From the NCBI GenBank assembly GCA_030152405.1, contig JASLJL010000465.1, forward strand, positions 1-5,718: a stretch of 5,718 nt of DNA, read 5' to 3'. The notes beneath the pieces were generated by a model that was not told the origin of the DNA, did no database searches, and worked only from the letters and a program-made list of their open reading frames with translations. Below are positions 1-5,718 of the stretch, piece after piece. Every line of letters starts with the position of its first letter. The first letter of the stretch is position 1. The position numbers and the translations under genes are program-made. The stretch comes from Gordonia sp. (in: high G+C Gram-positive bacteria). GTDB taxonomy: Bacteria; Actinomycetota; Actinomycetes; Mycobacteriales; Mycobacteriaceae.

Positions 1-252
1 CTCTCCGCCCGCGTCCCGGAGCAGTCTGCGCAGGTTGGAGATGTACGCCTGCAGGCTGGTGCCCGCTGCGGGCGGCGGTCGATCGCCCCACACCGCGTCC
101 ATCAGTCGGTCCCGCGACACCACGGCCCCACGACCGAGCAGCAGTGCCGCGAGAACCGCTCGCTGCTTGGGTGAGCCCAGGTCGACCTGTACGCCGTCTC
201 GGATGACGGTCAGGGGGCCGAGCGCACGGTACTCACGCATCGACTCGTTCAT
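1..252 (-). CDS. SARP/AfsR-family transcriptional regulator, N-terminal part (runs off the left edge)
   Basis: The 84 visible codons encode the N-terminal winged-helix DNA-binding domain of the SARP/AfsR/EmbR group (Trans_reg_C type, usually followed by a BTAD domain). Seen: the opening strand YRALGPLTV (residues 8-16), the segment LGSPKQRAVLAALLL (25-39), then VSRDRLMDAVWGDRPP (45-60) and LQAYISNLRRLLR (67-79), the order and wording typical of the family. Such proteins bind direct repeats near promoters, often of secondary-metabolite or export genes. The chosen ATG (250-252) overlaps the stop of the upstream exporter as ATGA, implying translational coupling; a second in-frame ATG at 238-240 is possible. 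The C-terminal part, which would show whether this is a short SARP or a long form with ATPase or TPR domains, is outside the window. Family assignment is firm; the target genes are unknown. Confidence 0.9.
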   Translation of the reverse strand, partial: MNESMREYRALGPLTVIRDGVQVDLGSPKQRAVLAALLLGRGAVVSRDRLMDAVWGDRPPPAAGTSLQAYISNLRRLLRDAGGE

Positions 253-1723
253 CCACGAGGCGATCCTACGACTGGCAACGCCTCGACCGATCCGGTTTGC
301 GTCGAACGTCGCGACTGCTCGCTCGGCGGATCCCCGAGCACGGCACGACCCAGCGTCGCCGCCGCGACCAGCGCACCGACTGCCGCCACGCCGCAGCTGA
401 TCCAGAGTGCGACGACCAGTGCGTCGGTGAAGTCCTGCGCGGCGTCGGGAGCGAAGGCCGACTGCGCCGGGAACACCGCGCCGAGCGCCGCCACGCCGAG
501 AGCGATGCCGGACTGCCGGAACACGTCGTTCACACCGGTGGCGAGACCGAGGTCGTCGGCGCCGCTCTCGGACAGCACGACGGCCGACAGCACTGGATTG
601 AAGACGCCGGCCCCGATGCACGACAGCAGGAATCCGGGCACCAGATTCCATCCGGACCCGTCGACCGTGGCGATCGTCATCCACGCCAGCCCACCGGCCA
701 CCGCGATCAACGACGCCGTGATCAGCGTCCGCGGCGCGACGAGAAGCATCAGTCTGTCGGTGGCTCCCGCAACGATCAGCATCACCGCGGTACCGGGAAG
801 GTAAACCAGGCCCGCCTCGATGGGCGTCATCCCGAGCACGCCTTGCAGATACAGGGTGACGTACACGAACACGGCGAACATCGATGCGGAGATCGCGAAC
901 GTCGCGCACTGTGCTCCGGCGAACGCGCGAGTCGCGAACAGCCCCAACGGCAGCATCGGCTCGGCGACGGACGCCTCGACGATCAGGAAGGCCACGAAGG
1001 CTATCCCGGCGACCGCAAACACGACGAGGGTGCGGGGCGCGGACCAGCCGTCCTCCGCCGCCTCGAAGAACCCGTCGTCAACGCCGCCAGGGCGACGATC
1101 GCCGTCAGCTGACCGAGCCAGTCGCCGCGGCGGGGCGACGCTCTGCGCGATTCGTCGATCCACCGGACTCCGATCAGTATCAGCAGACCGACCGGCACAT
1201 TGATCAGAAAGATGGCACGCCAGTCGAGCCACTCGGTCAGCACGCCGCCGAGCAGCGGGCCGACGGCGAACGCGGCGCCGATGGTGGCGCCGTATGCGGC
1301 GAGTGCGGTCGCACGCTCACGACCGGTTGGGAACGCGTTCGCCAGGAGCGCGAGCGAGGTCGCGAACAGCAACGACGCGCCCAGTCCCTGCGCCACCCGG
1401 GCGAGGTTCAGCAGCAGCATCCCGTCGGCGCTCGCACACCACACCGACGACGCCGTGAAGACGACCGCGCCGATCGTGAACACCCGTCGACGTCCCACTC
1501 GGTCGGCCCACGCGCCCGCGCTGAGGACGGTCGAGGCGAGCGCCAGGGTGTAGCCGTCGATGACCCACTTGAGTCCCCCGAGGTCGGCGGCGAAGTCGAG
1601 GGATATCGCAGGCAGTGCCGTGTTGACCACCGCGATGTCGAGCATCAGCATCGCGGTGGCCGCACACACTGCGGCAAGGGTGATCCGGCGGCGGGCGTCC
1701 CACCGCTGAGGCGTGTCGGTCAT
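249..1723 (-). pseudogene. DHA2/EmrB-type MFS exporter, interrupted by a single-base frameshift
   Basis: Two overlapping reading frames together make one 14-helix major facilitator of the drug:H+ antiporter-2 type, which exports small molecules with proton influx. The first part (1723 down to about 1073, about 218 residues) has the helix 1 motif MLDIAVVNTALPAI, motif A GAWADRVGRRRVF, motif C with GPLLGG, and WRAIFLINVPVG. The remainder (about 1073 to 249) starts at FFEAAEDGW and includes LYLQGVLGMTPIEAGLVYLP and GLATGVNDVFRQSGIALGVA. Adding one base in the CCC at 1071-1073 (GGG on the coding strand) fuses them into about 491 residues, a normal length. As given, the first frame stops at 1001-1003 after 240 residues, losing the second half. 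The ATG at 1721-1723 is chosen because AGAGGA (1731-1736) lies 7 bases upstream. The gene ends in an ATGA overlap with the regulator. The damage could be real or a sequencing error; the substrate cannot be told. Confidence 0.88.
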
Positions 1724-1726
1724 GAG

Positions 1727-1757
1727 GGTGTCCTCTCGAGTAGTCGATGAGGACACC
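1727..1757 (-). promoter_or_regulatory. Long inverted repeat over the exporter ribosome binding site (operator or RNA hairpin)
   Basis: GGTGTCCTC (1727-1735) and GAGGACACC (1749-1757) are perfect 9-base inverted repeats. Between them, TCGA (1736-1739) can pair with TCGA (1744-1747) around a GTAG loop, with one bulged base at 1748. The structure is therefore 13 paired bases in 31 positions. It sits 3 bases upstream of the exporter start codon and its start-proximal arm contains the AGAGGA ribosome binding site. It could be a dimeric-repressor operator in DNA, a leader hairpin hiding the ribosome binding site, or a terminator for the upstream acyltransferase; no T-run follows it, which weakens the last option. 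The symmetry is seen directly; the function is inference. Confidence 0.55.
1731..1736 (-). promoter_or_regulatory. Ribosome binding site of the MFS exporter
   Basis: AGAGGA on the minus strand lies 7 bases before the ATG at 1721-1723. It decides the start in favour of MTDTPQ over an upstream in-frame GTG at 1754-1756, which has no such site. The motif lies inside one arm of the inverted repeat 1727-1757. Confidence 0.65.
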
Positions 1758-1825
1758 GTGGTCGCGACGGCTTGGAGTCGCCTTGTCGCGGACTTGGCGC
1801 GTAGTTCCCGTGCGGCCTGGTCGGG

Positions 1826-2698
1826 TCAGACGGGGCTCGGCGCCGGGCGCACCGTGTCGACGAGATCGACCGGAACCAGGCGGTCGGAGAGGTCGACGGC
1901 CGGGTTCACGAGCCGTTGCACCGATTTCGCGAGCTCGAGGCGGTCGGGCGCGGGGAGCTGCAGGTCGAAGACGGTGAGCGTGACGACGAGCTCGGGAGCG
2001 GTCACGATGCGCATGAACGTGGCGCCGATCGTGTCGTCGCCGATGAACCCGGCGATAGTCGTCGGGCGACCCGACTCGCTGTACGTCAGCCGCATCGGCA
2101 GGACGGGGACTCCCGCGTCGACGGCCGCCTGGAAGAACGCCGGGCGGAACCGCCCGGACGCCGCACCGCACCAGGTGGTGCCCTCCGGGAACACCGCCAC
2201 GGCACGGCCACGGTCGAGGATCCCGGTGACCTTGTCGATCATCGGTCGCAGCAGTCGGAGATCTCCGCGGACGTGCGAGAGGACGCCGAACGCCTTGGCG
2301 ACGATCCCGAAGCCCGCCATCTGCGCCACCTCGTGCTTGGCGACGAACCGGGCCGGCGCGACCGACGCCATCGCGACGATGTCGAGGAAGGAGACGTGAT
2401 TGGCCACGATGAGGGCTCCCCGAAGGCGACGTGCCTCGTCGGGACGCCGATCCTCGACGGTGAGGCGCACGCCCATCGACCGGAGGCAGACGCGCGCGCT
2501 CCCCCGCCAGTAACCGAGCCGGGCTCGTCGCGGAACGAGCACGGTGATCAGCCCGACTGTCAGGAGAACGACTGCGGCGAAGGCGAACCCGGTCATCCGG
2601 GCCGTCGACCTCAGTCTCGACACTCGCCTGGTCTCCGGCACACAGGCCGCACCGCACGGGCTGTGCGGCACCCATTGGTTCACGGTCGTGTTCGTCAT
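1826..2698 (-). CDS. PlsC-type lysophospholipid/1-acylglycerol-3-phosphate acyltransferase family protein
   Basis: This 290-residue protein belongs to the PlsC/AGPAT acyltransferase family, which transfers an acyl chain from acyl-ACP or acyl-CoA to a lipid hydroxyl at the cytoplasmic membrane. Seen: one hydrophobic segment near residues 37-55 after a basic stretch, the catalytic HX4D box NHVSFLD (His101, Asp106), the block II-like region VRGD (143-146), and the substrate-binding FPEGTTW (170-176), followed by VPVLPMRLTY. The ATG at 2696-2698 is chosen because it lies 20 bases after the GNAT stop; the frame stays open upstream but that region codes for the GNAT in another frame. The ribosome binding site is weak, so translation may depend on the upstream gene. 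The order matches Rv3027c-Rv3026c of M. tuberculosis as recalled. Together with the GNAT it resembles the OlsB/OlsA pair, so the acceptor may be a lyso-aminolipid rather than lysophosphatidate. Family firm, substrate unknown. Confidence 0.92.
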   Translation of the reverse strand: MTNTTVNQWVPHSPCGAACVPETRRVSRLRSTARMTGFAFAAVVLLTVGLITVLVPRRARLGYWRGSARVCLRSMGVRLTVEDRRPDEARRLRGALIVANHVSFLDIVAMASVAPARFVAKHEVAQMAGFGIVAKAFGVLSHVRGDLRLLRPMIDKVTGILDRGRAVAVFPEGTTWCGAASGRFRPAFFQAAVDAGVPVLPMRLTYSESGRPTTIAGFIGDDTIGATFMRIVTAPELVVTLTVFDLQLPAPDRLELAKSVQRLVNPAVDLSDRLVPVDLVDTVRPAPSPV

Positions 2699-2718
2699 GG
2701 TGTCGCTGCCCGGGCCCG

Positions 2719-3540
2719 CTAGTCCGTGCTCTTCATTCGTGCCATCGCACCGCGGAGCCGTTCGACGTAGCGCGCTTCGCCCTGGTGCCGGTCGAGGACG
2801 GTGAGGAAGTCGCCGACGTCGAAGACCTCGTCGAAGGCCGGTTCGCCACAGACTCGGGCGCCCAGACGCGTGTAGCCCTTGAGGAGGGCCGGGAGCCGTA
2901 GCGTCTCCGGCGGCTCCAACTCGTCGAGGGAACGTCCGTCCACCTCGACGGGGATGTACGGGAACGCCTGCCACTGTCCCCGGTACTTGTCGCGCGCGAG
3001 ATCGCGGATGCCCCGAAGCTCTCGTCCGCGGCCGAGCGGCGATTCGAGCGGCACCGACACGCAGCCCATCATGTAGCGGTAGCCGCCGTCCTCCAGGTAT
3101 CCGAGGAGCGCGGCCCAGAGCATCGCGGTGACCGATCCGCTGCGGTGCTCGGGATCGACGACGGCGCGTCCCATCTCGACGGTCTCACCGCGAATGGGAT
3201 CCAGCTCGTCGAGGTCGAACTCCCCCGCCGAGTACCAGCCGCCAGCCGCGATCGCGCGCGGGGGCGGAAGCACGCGGGCGCAGCCGACGAGCGCGTCGGT
3301 CGGCAGGTGACGCACCAGGAGGTGCTCGCAGTGGTCGTCGAACCGGTCGGCGTCTCGGCCGGACGCGGCGTCGCCGATCGAGTCCGAGTAGCCTGCCTCG
3401 TTGTTGAACACGTCGAAGCGGAGACGCTGTGCGGCGTCCACGTCGACCGCGTCCTCGGTGATCGTCACTTCGTAGTCGCCGCCGGCCAAGAGCACCCGGC
3501 GCGTGCTTGCACTGAACGCTGCAACACCAATCACTGTCAT
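2719..3540 (-). CDS. GNAT-fold N-acyltransferase of the OlsB/hemolysin-like (COG3176) family
   Basis: A 273-residue protein of the GNAT superfamily branch that includes OlsB, the 3-hydroxyacyl-ACP:ornithine N-acyltransferase, and proteins often named putative hemolysins. Seen in order: RFDVFNNEAGY (41-51), the DxxDDHCEHLLV segment (64-76), GCARVLPP (86-93), EMGRAVVDPEHRSG (122-135, corresponding to the family's E-x-(S/G)-R-x-x-V-x-P-x-x-R), YRYMMGCVSV (154-163), and the C-terminal PALLKGYTRLGARVCGEPAF (217-236) that leads into the DVGDFL segment typical of this family. The ATG at 3538-3540 is chosen because upstream residues are Arg-rich and unlike the family; no good ribosome binding site precedes it, and an in-frame TTG at 3550-3552 is an alternative. 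It is followed after 20 bases by a PlsC-type acyltransferase, suggesting successive N- and O-acylation of one product. The amino acceptor cannot be read from the sequence. Confidence 0.9.
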   Translation of the reverse strand: MTVIGVAAFSASTRRVLLAGGDYEVTITEDAVDVDAAQRLRFDVFNNEAGYSDSIGDAASGRDADRFDDHCEHLLVRHLPTDALVGCARVLPPPRAIAAGGWYSAGEFDLDELDPIRGETVEMGRAVVDPEHRSGSVTAMLWAALLGYLEDGGYRYMMGCVSVPLESPLGRGRELRGIRDLARDKYRGQWQAFPYIPVEVDGRSLDELEPPETLRLPALLKGYTRLGARVCGEPAFDEVFDVGDFLTVLDRHQGEARYVERLRGAMARMKSTD

Positions 3541-3675
3541 GTCTGCAGTCAAGGCGACCCGTCCGGCCTCGCGGTCACGGCGACGTGACGTGTTCGGACA
3601 CGCCCCGTGAACTCCTCGACTCCTGGTTTCCCGGCTCGCAACCTGCCTGTCTCGAACTCGTCGCCCGCAGACGCG

Positions 3676-3709
3676 GAACACCCCGCCGCACGGATGCGAC
3701 GGGGTGTTC
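3676..3709 (-). terminator. Strong hairpin terminator after etfA
   Basis: GAACACCCCG (3676-3685) pairs perfectly with CGGGGTGTTC (3700-3709). After one C/A mismatch, CGCA (3687-3690) pairs with TGCG (3695-3698) around a CGGA loop, giving 14 pairs in 34 bases. It begins 32 bases past the etfA stop and separates the etf operon from the GNAT gene on the same strand. No U-tract follows on the minus strand, as is common for actinobacterial hairpin terminators. A processing or RNA-stability role is the main alternative. Confidence 0.75.
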
Positions 3710-3741
3710 TGCGGTTGACTTCTCGAGTCAGATCACAGCGC

Positions 3742-4698
3742 TCACTTGCGCTTGTTGATCTCCTCGGTCAGCTGCGGGGCGACGTTGAAGAGGTCGCCGA
3801 CGATGCCGAAGTCGCTGATCTCGAAGATCGGAGCCTCTTCGTCCTTGTTGACGGCCACGATGGTCTTCGAGGTCTGCATGCCTGCACGGTGCTGGATCGC
3901 GCCGGAGATGCCGAGTGCGATGTACAGCTGAGGCGACACGGTCTTGCCGGTCTGACCGACCTGGAACTGTCCGGGATAGTAACCGGAGTCGACAGCGGCA
4001 CGCGACGCGCCGACGGCTGCACCGAGCGAGTCGGCCAGCGCCTCGACGACGGCGAACTGGTCGGCCGAGCCGACACCGCGGCCACCGGAGACGACGATCG
4101 ACGCCTCGGTGAGCTCGGGGCGATCGCCGCCGACGATGGGCTCGACGCTGGTGATCTTGACGGCGTTCTCGGCCTGGGCCGGGACCTCGACGTTGACGAC
4201 CTCGCCCGCGCCTGCGGCCGGAGCGGCCTCGACTCCACCCGGACGCACCGAGATGACCGGGGTGTCTCCGCCGGCCTGAGCGTCGACGGTGAACGCGCCA
4301 CCGAAGATCGAATGGACGCCGGTGCCGTCCTCCTTGACGTCGATGACGTCGGTCAGCAGACCCGAGCCGAGGCGCACGGCCAGACGACCGGCGACTTCCT
4401 TGCCCTCCGCGGTCGCGGCGACGATGACGCCGGCGGCGCCGACCTGCTCGGCCAGGGTCGACAGCACGTCGACCGTCGGCGAGACGAGGTACGAGGCGAC
4501 GTCGTCCGACTCGGCGACGTAGATCTTGTCCGCGCCGGCCTCGCCGAGAGCGGCGGTGACGTCGGCGGCGGAGCCGGGCTTGCCGACGACGACTGCCGAC
4601 GGGCTGCCCAGGGCGCGGGCCGCGGTGATGAGTTCGCTGGTGACCTTCTTCAGCCCACCCTCGGCGTCCTGCTCAACGAGCACGAGTACTTCAGCCAT
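3742..4698 (-). CDS. etfA: Electron transfer flavoprotein subunit alpha (FixB)
   Basis: EtfA is the FAD-binding subunit of the soluble heterodimer that accepts electrons from acyl-CoA and other dehydrogenases and passes them to the membrane quinone pool through an ETF dehydrogenase. The 318 residues are full length for the bacterial family. Seen: N-terminal [10 protein letters not shown], a hydrophobic core with GLLTDVIDV (113-121), and the C-terminal FAD domain with SGGRGVGS (204-211), [11 protein letters not shown] (230-240), [20 protein letters not shown] (246-265), [10 protein letters not shown] (265-274), and [20 protein letters not shown] (281-300), which includes the residues that hold FAD in the family. 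The start is supported by AGGAGA 6 bases upstream (4705-4710). It lies 45 bases after etfB on the same strand and is closed by the hairpin at 3676-3709, so the two are an operon. Family members without electron bifurcation are the usual neighbours in actinobacteria; no bifurcating partner is seen here. Confidence 0.97.
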   Translation of the reverse strand: MAEVLVLVEQDAEGGLKKVTSELITAARALGSPSAVVVGKPGSAADVTAALGEAGADKIYVAESDDVASYLVSPTVDVLSTLAEQVGAAGVIVAATAEGKEVAGRLAVRLGSGLLTDVIDVKEDGTGVHSIFGGAFTVDAQAGGDTPVISVRPGGVEAAPAAGAGEVVNVEVPAQAENAVKITSVEPIVGGDRPELTEASIVVSGGRGVGSADQFAVVEALADSLGAAVGASRAAVDSGYYPGQFQVGQTGKTVSPQLYIALGISGAIQHRAGMQTSKTIVAVNKDEEAPIFEISDFGIVGDLFNVAPQLTEEINKRK

Positions 4699-4704
4699 GA
4701 ATTT

Positions 4705-4710
4705 TCTCCT
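4705..4710 (-). promoter_or_regulatory. Ribosome binding site of etfA
   Basis: AGGAGA on the minus strand sits 6 bases before the etfA ATG (4696-4698), an ideal spacing. This indicates independent translation initiation of etfA within the etfBA transcript. Confidence 0.75.
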
Positions 4711-4743
4711 GAATGTCTTTGGTAGTCGCTGGAACGAGTGGGA

Positions 4744-5529
4744 TCAGACGAGCTTCTGGCCGACCAGGTACTCGGCGACCTTGATGCCGCCGTCGCCCTC
4801 GTCCACCACGCGCTCGCCCGCGGTCTTCTCCGCCTTCGGGGTGACGCCGGTGACGGTGCTGCCCGCGTTCGCCAGGCCGACGACCTCGGGCTCGATGCCC
4901 AGGTCGGCGAGGGTCAGGACGGCGACTTCCTTCTTCTTCGCGGCCATGATGCCCTTGAAGGACGGGAAGCGGGGCTCGTTGATCTTCTCGTTGACCGAGA
5001 CGATCGCGGGGAGCGAGGCCTCGACGTGGAAGATGCCCTCGTCGGTCTCACGCTCGCCCTTGAGGGTCTCGCCCTCGACGACCAGCTTGCGCAGGTGCGT
5101 CAGGTGCGGGAGCTCCAGGTACTCGGCGATCATCGCGGGGACGGCGCCCGAGCGACCGTCGGTCGCCTCGTTTCCTGCGATGACCAGCTCGACGCCTTCG
5201 ACGGTGCCGAGTGCAGTGGCGATCACGTAGGCGGTCTGCACGGCATCGCTGCCGTGAATCGCCGCGTCGTTGATGTGGATCGCCTTGTCGGCGCCCATCG
5301 AGAGCGCCTTGCGGATGGCGTCGGTGGCGCGGTCGGGACCGACGCAGAGCACGGTCACCTCGCCGCCGTCGCGCTCCTTGATCTGCAGAGCTTCCTCGAC
5401 TGCGCGCTCGTTGATCTCATCGAGAACGGCGTCGGCAGCCTCACGGTCCAGCGTGTAGTCGCCATCGGCGAGCTTGCGCTCGGACCAGGTATCGGGAACC
5501 TGCTTGATCAGAACGACAGTATTCGTCAT
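4744..5529 (-). CDS. etfB: Electron transfer flavoprotein subunit beta (FixA)
   Basis: EtfB pairs with EtfA; it binds AMP in the classical type and carries the loop that recognises partner dehydrogenases. The 261 residues are full length. Seen: N-terminal TVVLIKQVPDT (4-14), NERAVEEALQI (40-50), LSMGADKAIHI (76-86), the nucleotide-binding region AGNEATDGRSGAVPAMIAEY (118-137), and the beta-subunit signature VNEKINEPRFPSFKGIMAAK (179-198). Its last residues LGIE and after form the C-terminal arm that wraps the alpha subunit in known structures. The ATG at 5527-5529 is preceded by AGGAGGT (5542-5548) at 12 bases, rather long but the only good site. It is first in the etfBA operon; the control region upstream contains a 16-bp palindrome. 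Substrate dehydrogenases are not encoded nearby, so this is likely the general housekeeping ETF. Confidence 0.97.
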   Translation of the reverse strand: MTNTVVLIKQVPDTWSERKLADGDYTLDREAADAVLDEINERAVEEALQIKERDGGEVTVLCVGPDRATDAIRKALSMGADKAIHINDAAIHGSDAVQTAYVIATALGTVEGVELVIAGNEATDGRSGAVPAMIAEYLELPHLTHLRKLVVEGETLKGERETDEGIFHVEASLPAIVSVNEKINEPRFPSFKGIMAAKKKEVAVLTLADLGIEPEVVGLANAGSTVTGVTPKAEKTAGERVVDEGDGGIKVAEYLVGQKLV

Positions 5530-5541
5530 GGGTCTTCGTCG

Positions 5542-5548
5542 ACCTCCT
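5542..5548 (-). promoter_or_regulatory. Ribosome binding site of etfB
   Basis: AGGAGGT on the minus strand is a near-perfect match to the 16S rRNA 3' end. It is 12 bases from the ATG at 5527-5529, longer than the usual 5-9, but no other start fits better. Confidence 0.65.
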
Positions 5549-5564
5549 GCATCGGGTTCGGCAA

Positions 5565-5580
5565 CTTACCGGCCGGTAAG
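5565..5580. promoter_or_regulatory. Perfect 16-bp palindrome, likely TetR-type operator upstream of etfB
   Basis: CTTACCGGCCGGTAAG reads the same on both strands. It lies 35 bases upstream of the etfB start codon, between the ribosome binding site and a possible -10 element. Size and symmetry suit a dimeric TetR-family repressor, many of which control fatty-acid or sterol catabolism genes in actinobacteria. It would also form an 8-bp hairpin in the etfB leader only if the central bases opened, so a DNA operator is the likelier role. Symmetry is observed; the regulator is not in the window. Confidence 0.6.
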
Positions 5581-5597
5581 GCCCTGGGTCATCTCTC

Positions 5598-5603
5598 ACT
5601 GTA
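5598..5603 (-). promoter_or_regulatory. Candidate -10 element of the etfBA promoter
   Basis: TACAGT on the minus strand fits the actinobacterial TANNNT pattern. It would start transcription near 5591, about 60 bases before the etfB ATG, placing the palindrome just downstream of the start. No convincing -35 is visible (TTCTGC at 5621-5626 is weak), so this is tentative. Confidence 0.3.
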
Positions 5604-5683
5604 GCGGCTTGACCTCGATGGCAGAACGTGGCGTCACTCATATCCCGCCCCGCCGCGGTTCCGATCCGATGAACCTGTTGCAC

Positions 5684-5689
5684 TAGTCT
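5684..5689 (+). promoter_or_regulatory. Candidate -10 element giving a leaderless transcript of the right-edge gene
   Basis: TAGTCT fits TANNNT and ends 7 bases before the A of ATG at 5697. Transcription would start at or next to the start codon. No Shine-Dalgarno sequence is seen upstream, which agrees with a leaderless mRNA, a frequent arrangement in actinobacteria. Confidence 0.4.
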
Positions 5690-5696
5690 CGTGGAA

Positions 5697-5718
5697 ATGA
5701 CCGAACCGCAGGCCGGAT
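5697..5718 (+). CDS. Start of a divergent gene, probably the Rv3030-like SAM-dependent methyltransferase (7 codons visible)
   Basis: Only MTEPQAG is visible before the right edge, so the sequence itself does not identify the product. The call rests on position: in M. tuberculosis, as recalled, the gene divergent from fixA (etfB) is Rv3030, a methyltransferase beside genes for methylglucose lipopolysaccharide synthesis. An in-frame GTG at 5691-5693 would add two residues. The ATG is preferred because a possible -10 element lies 7 bases upstream, allowing leaderless translation. That a gene begins here is likely; its identity is inferred. Confidence 0.45.

Noticed and set aside
1754..1756. An upstream in-frame GTG as the start of the exporter, adding 11 residues.
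   Set aside because: It lies within the inverted repeat and has no ribosome binding site, whereas the ATG at 1721-1723 has AGAGGA 7 bases away and the extra residues do not resemble the family.
1761..1790. Repeated GTCGCG-type words and a 5-bp stem (1764-1768/1777-1781) between the PlsC-like gene and the exporter.
   Set aside because: Short, GC-rich and imperfect; too weak to call a terminator or an operator.
3575..3601. A minus-strand GTG-started 8-residue leader peptide (MSEHVTSP) with GAGGAG 10 bases before it, upstream of the GNAT gene.
   Set aside because: It is too short to support from one sequence; there is no run of regulatory codons or clear attenuator, and small frames like this are common by chance.
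3574..3602. Two small inverted repeats (GTCAC/GTGAC and CGTGT/ACACG) upstream of the GNAT gene.
   Set aside because: Only 5-bp arms each, sharing bases with one another; expected by chance in GC-rich DNA.
3541..3681. An N-terminal extension of the GNAT protein up to position 3681.
   Set aside because: The extension is Arg-rich, overlaps the terminator hairpin and has no family-like sequence; the ATG at 3538-3540 gives a protein of usual length.
3607..4725. A long open frame on the plus strand opposite etfA, and similar long plus-strand frames opposite the other genes.
   Set aside because: They are antisense frames of GC-rich coding sequence, with Asp/Gly/Arg-rich low-complexity translations and no recognisable family, while the minus-strand frame codes for a known protein.
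5441..5683. An 80-residue minus-strand open frame covering the etfB control region.
   Set aside because: It overlaps the etfB start in another frame, spans the palindrome and promoter-like elements, and shows no family resemblance.

Overview
The window is a compact, GC-rich piece of chromosome with strong third-position G/C in its coding frames. It most resembles a mycolic-acid actinobacterium (Mycobacteriales, for example Gordonia, Williamsia, Rhodococcus or Mycobacterium). The gene order electron-transfer flavoprotein subunits, GNAT acyltransferase, PlsC-type acyltransferase, with a divergent gene beside etfB, matches from memory the M. tuberculosis neighbourhood Rv3030 / Rv3029c-Rv3028c / Rv3027c / Rv3026c. 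No database search was possible.

Nearly everything is on the minus strand. From right to left: the first codons of a plus-strand gene at the right edge (about 5697 on, probably the Rv3030-like methyltransferase); a 160-bp divergent control region with a perfect 16-bp palindrome (5565-5580); etfB (4744-5529) and etfA (3742-4698), a two-gene operon closed by a strong hairpin (3676-3709); a 273-aa OlsB/hemolysin-like GNAT acyltransferase (2719-3540) followed 20 bp later by a PlsC-type 1-acylglycerol-3-phosphate acyltransferase-like protein (1826-2698); a DHA2/EmrB-type MFS exporter (249-1723) that is frameshifted near 1071-1073; and the start of a SARP/AfsR-type regulator (252 to beyond 1), whose ATG overlaps the exporter stop codon as ATGA.

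Functionally there are three modules. EtfA and EtfB form the heterodimeric flavoprotein that takes electrons from acyl-CoA and similar dehydrogenases. The GNAT/PlsC pair has the same two enzyme types as OlsB/OlsA of ornithine-lipid synthesis (N-acylation, then O-acylation), so an amino-acid-containing lipid is a reasonable but unproven product. The exporter/SARP pair looks like an accessory efflux-regulation unit placed next to the conserved block. Its exporter is broken or carries a one-base sequence error, and its ribosome binding site lies within a long inverted repeat.

No tRNA, rRNA, CRISPR array, insertion sequence or prophage feature was seen. No gene-free stretch exceeds about 200 bases. 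There is no strong evidence of a wholly new system. The best leads are the acyltransferase pair, the two inverted-repeat control sites and the frameshifted, translationally coupled exporter/regulator.
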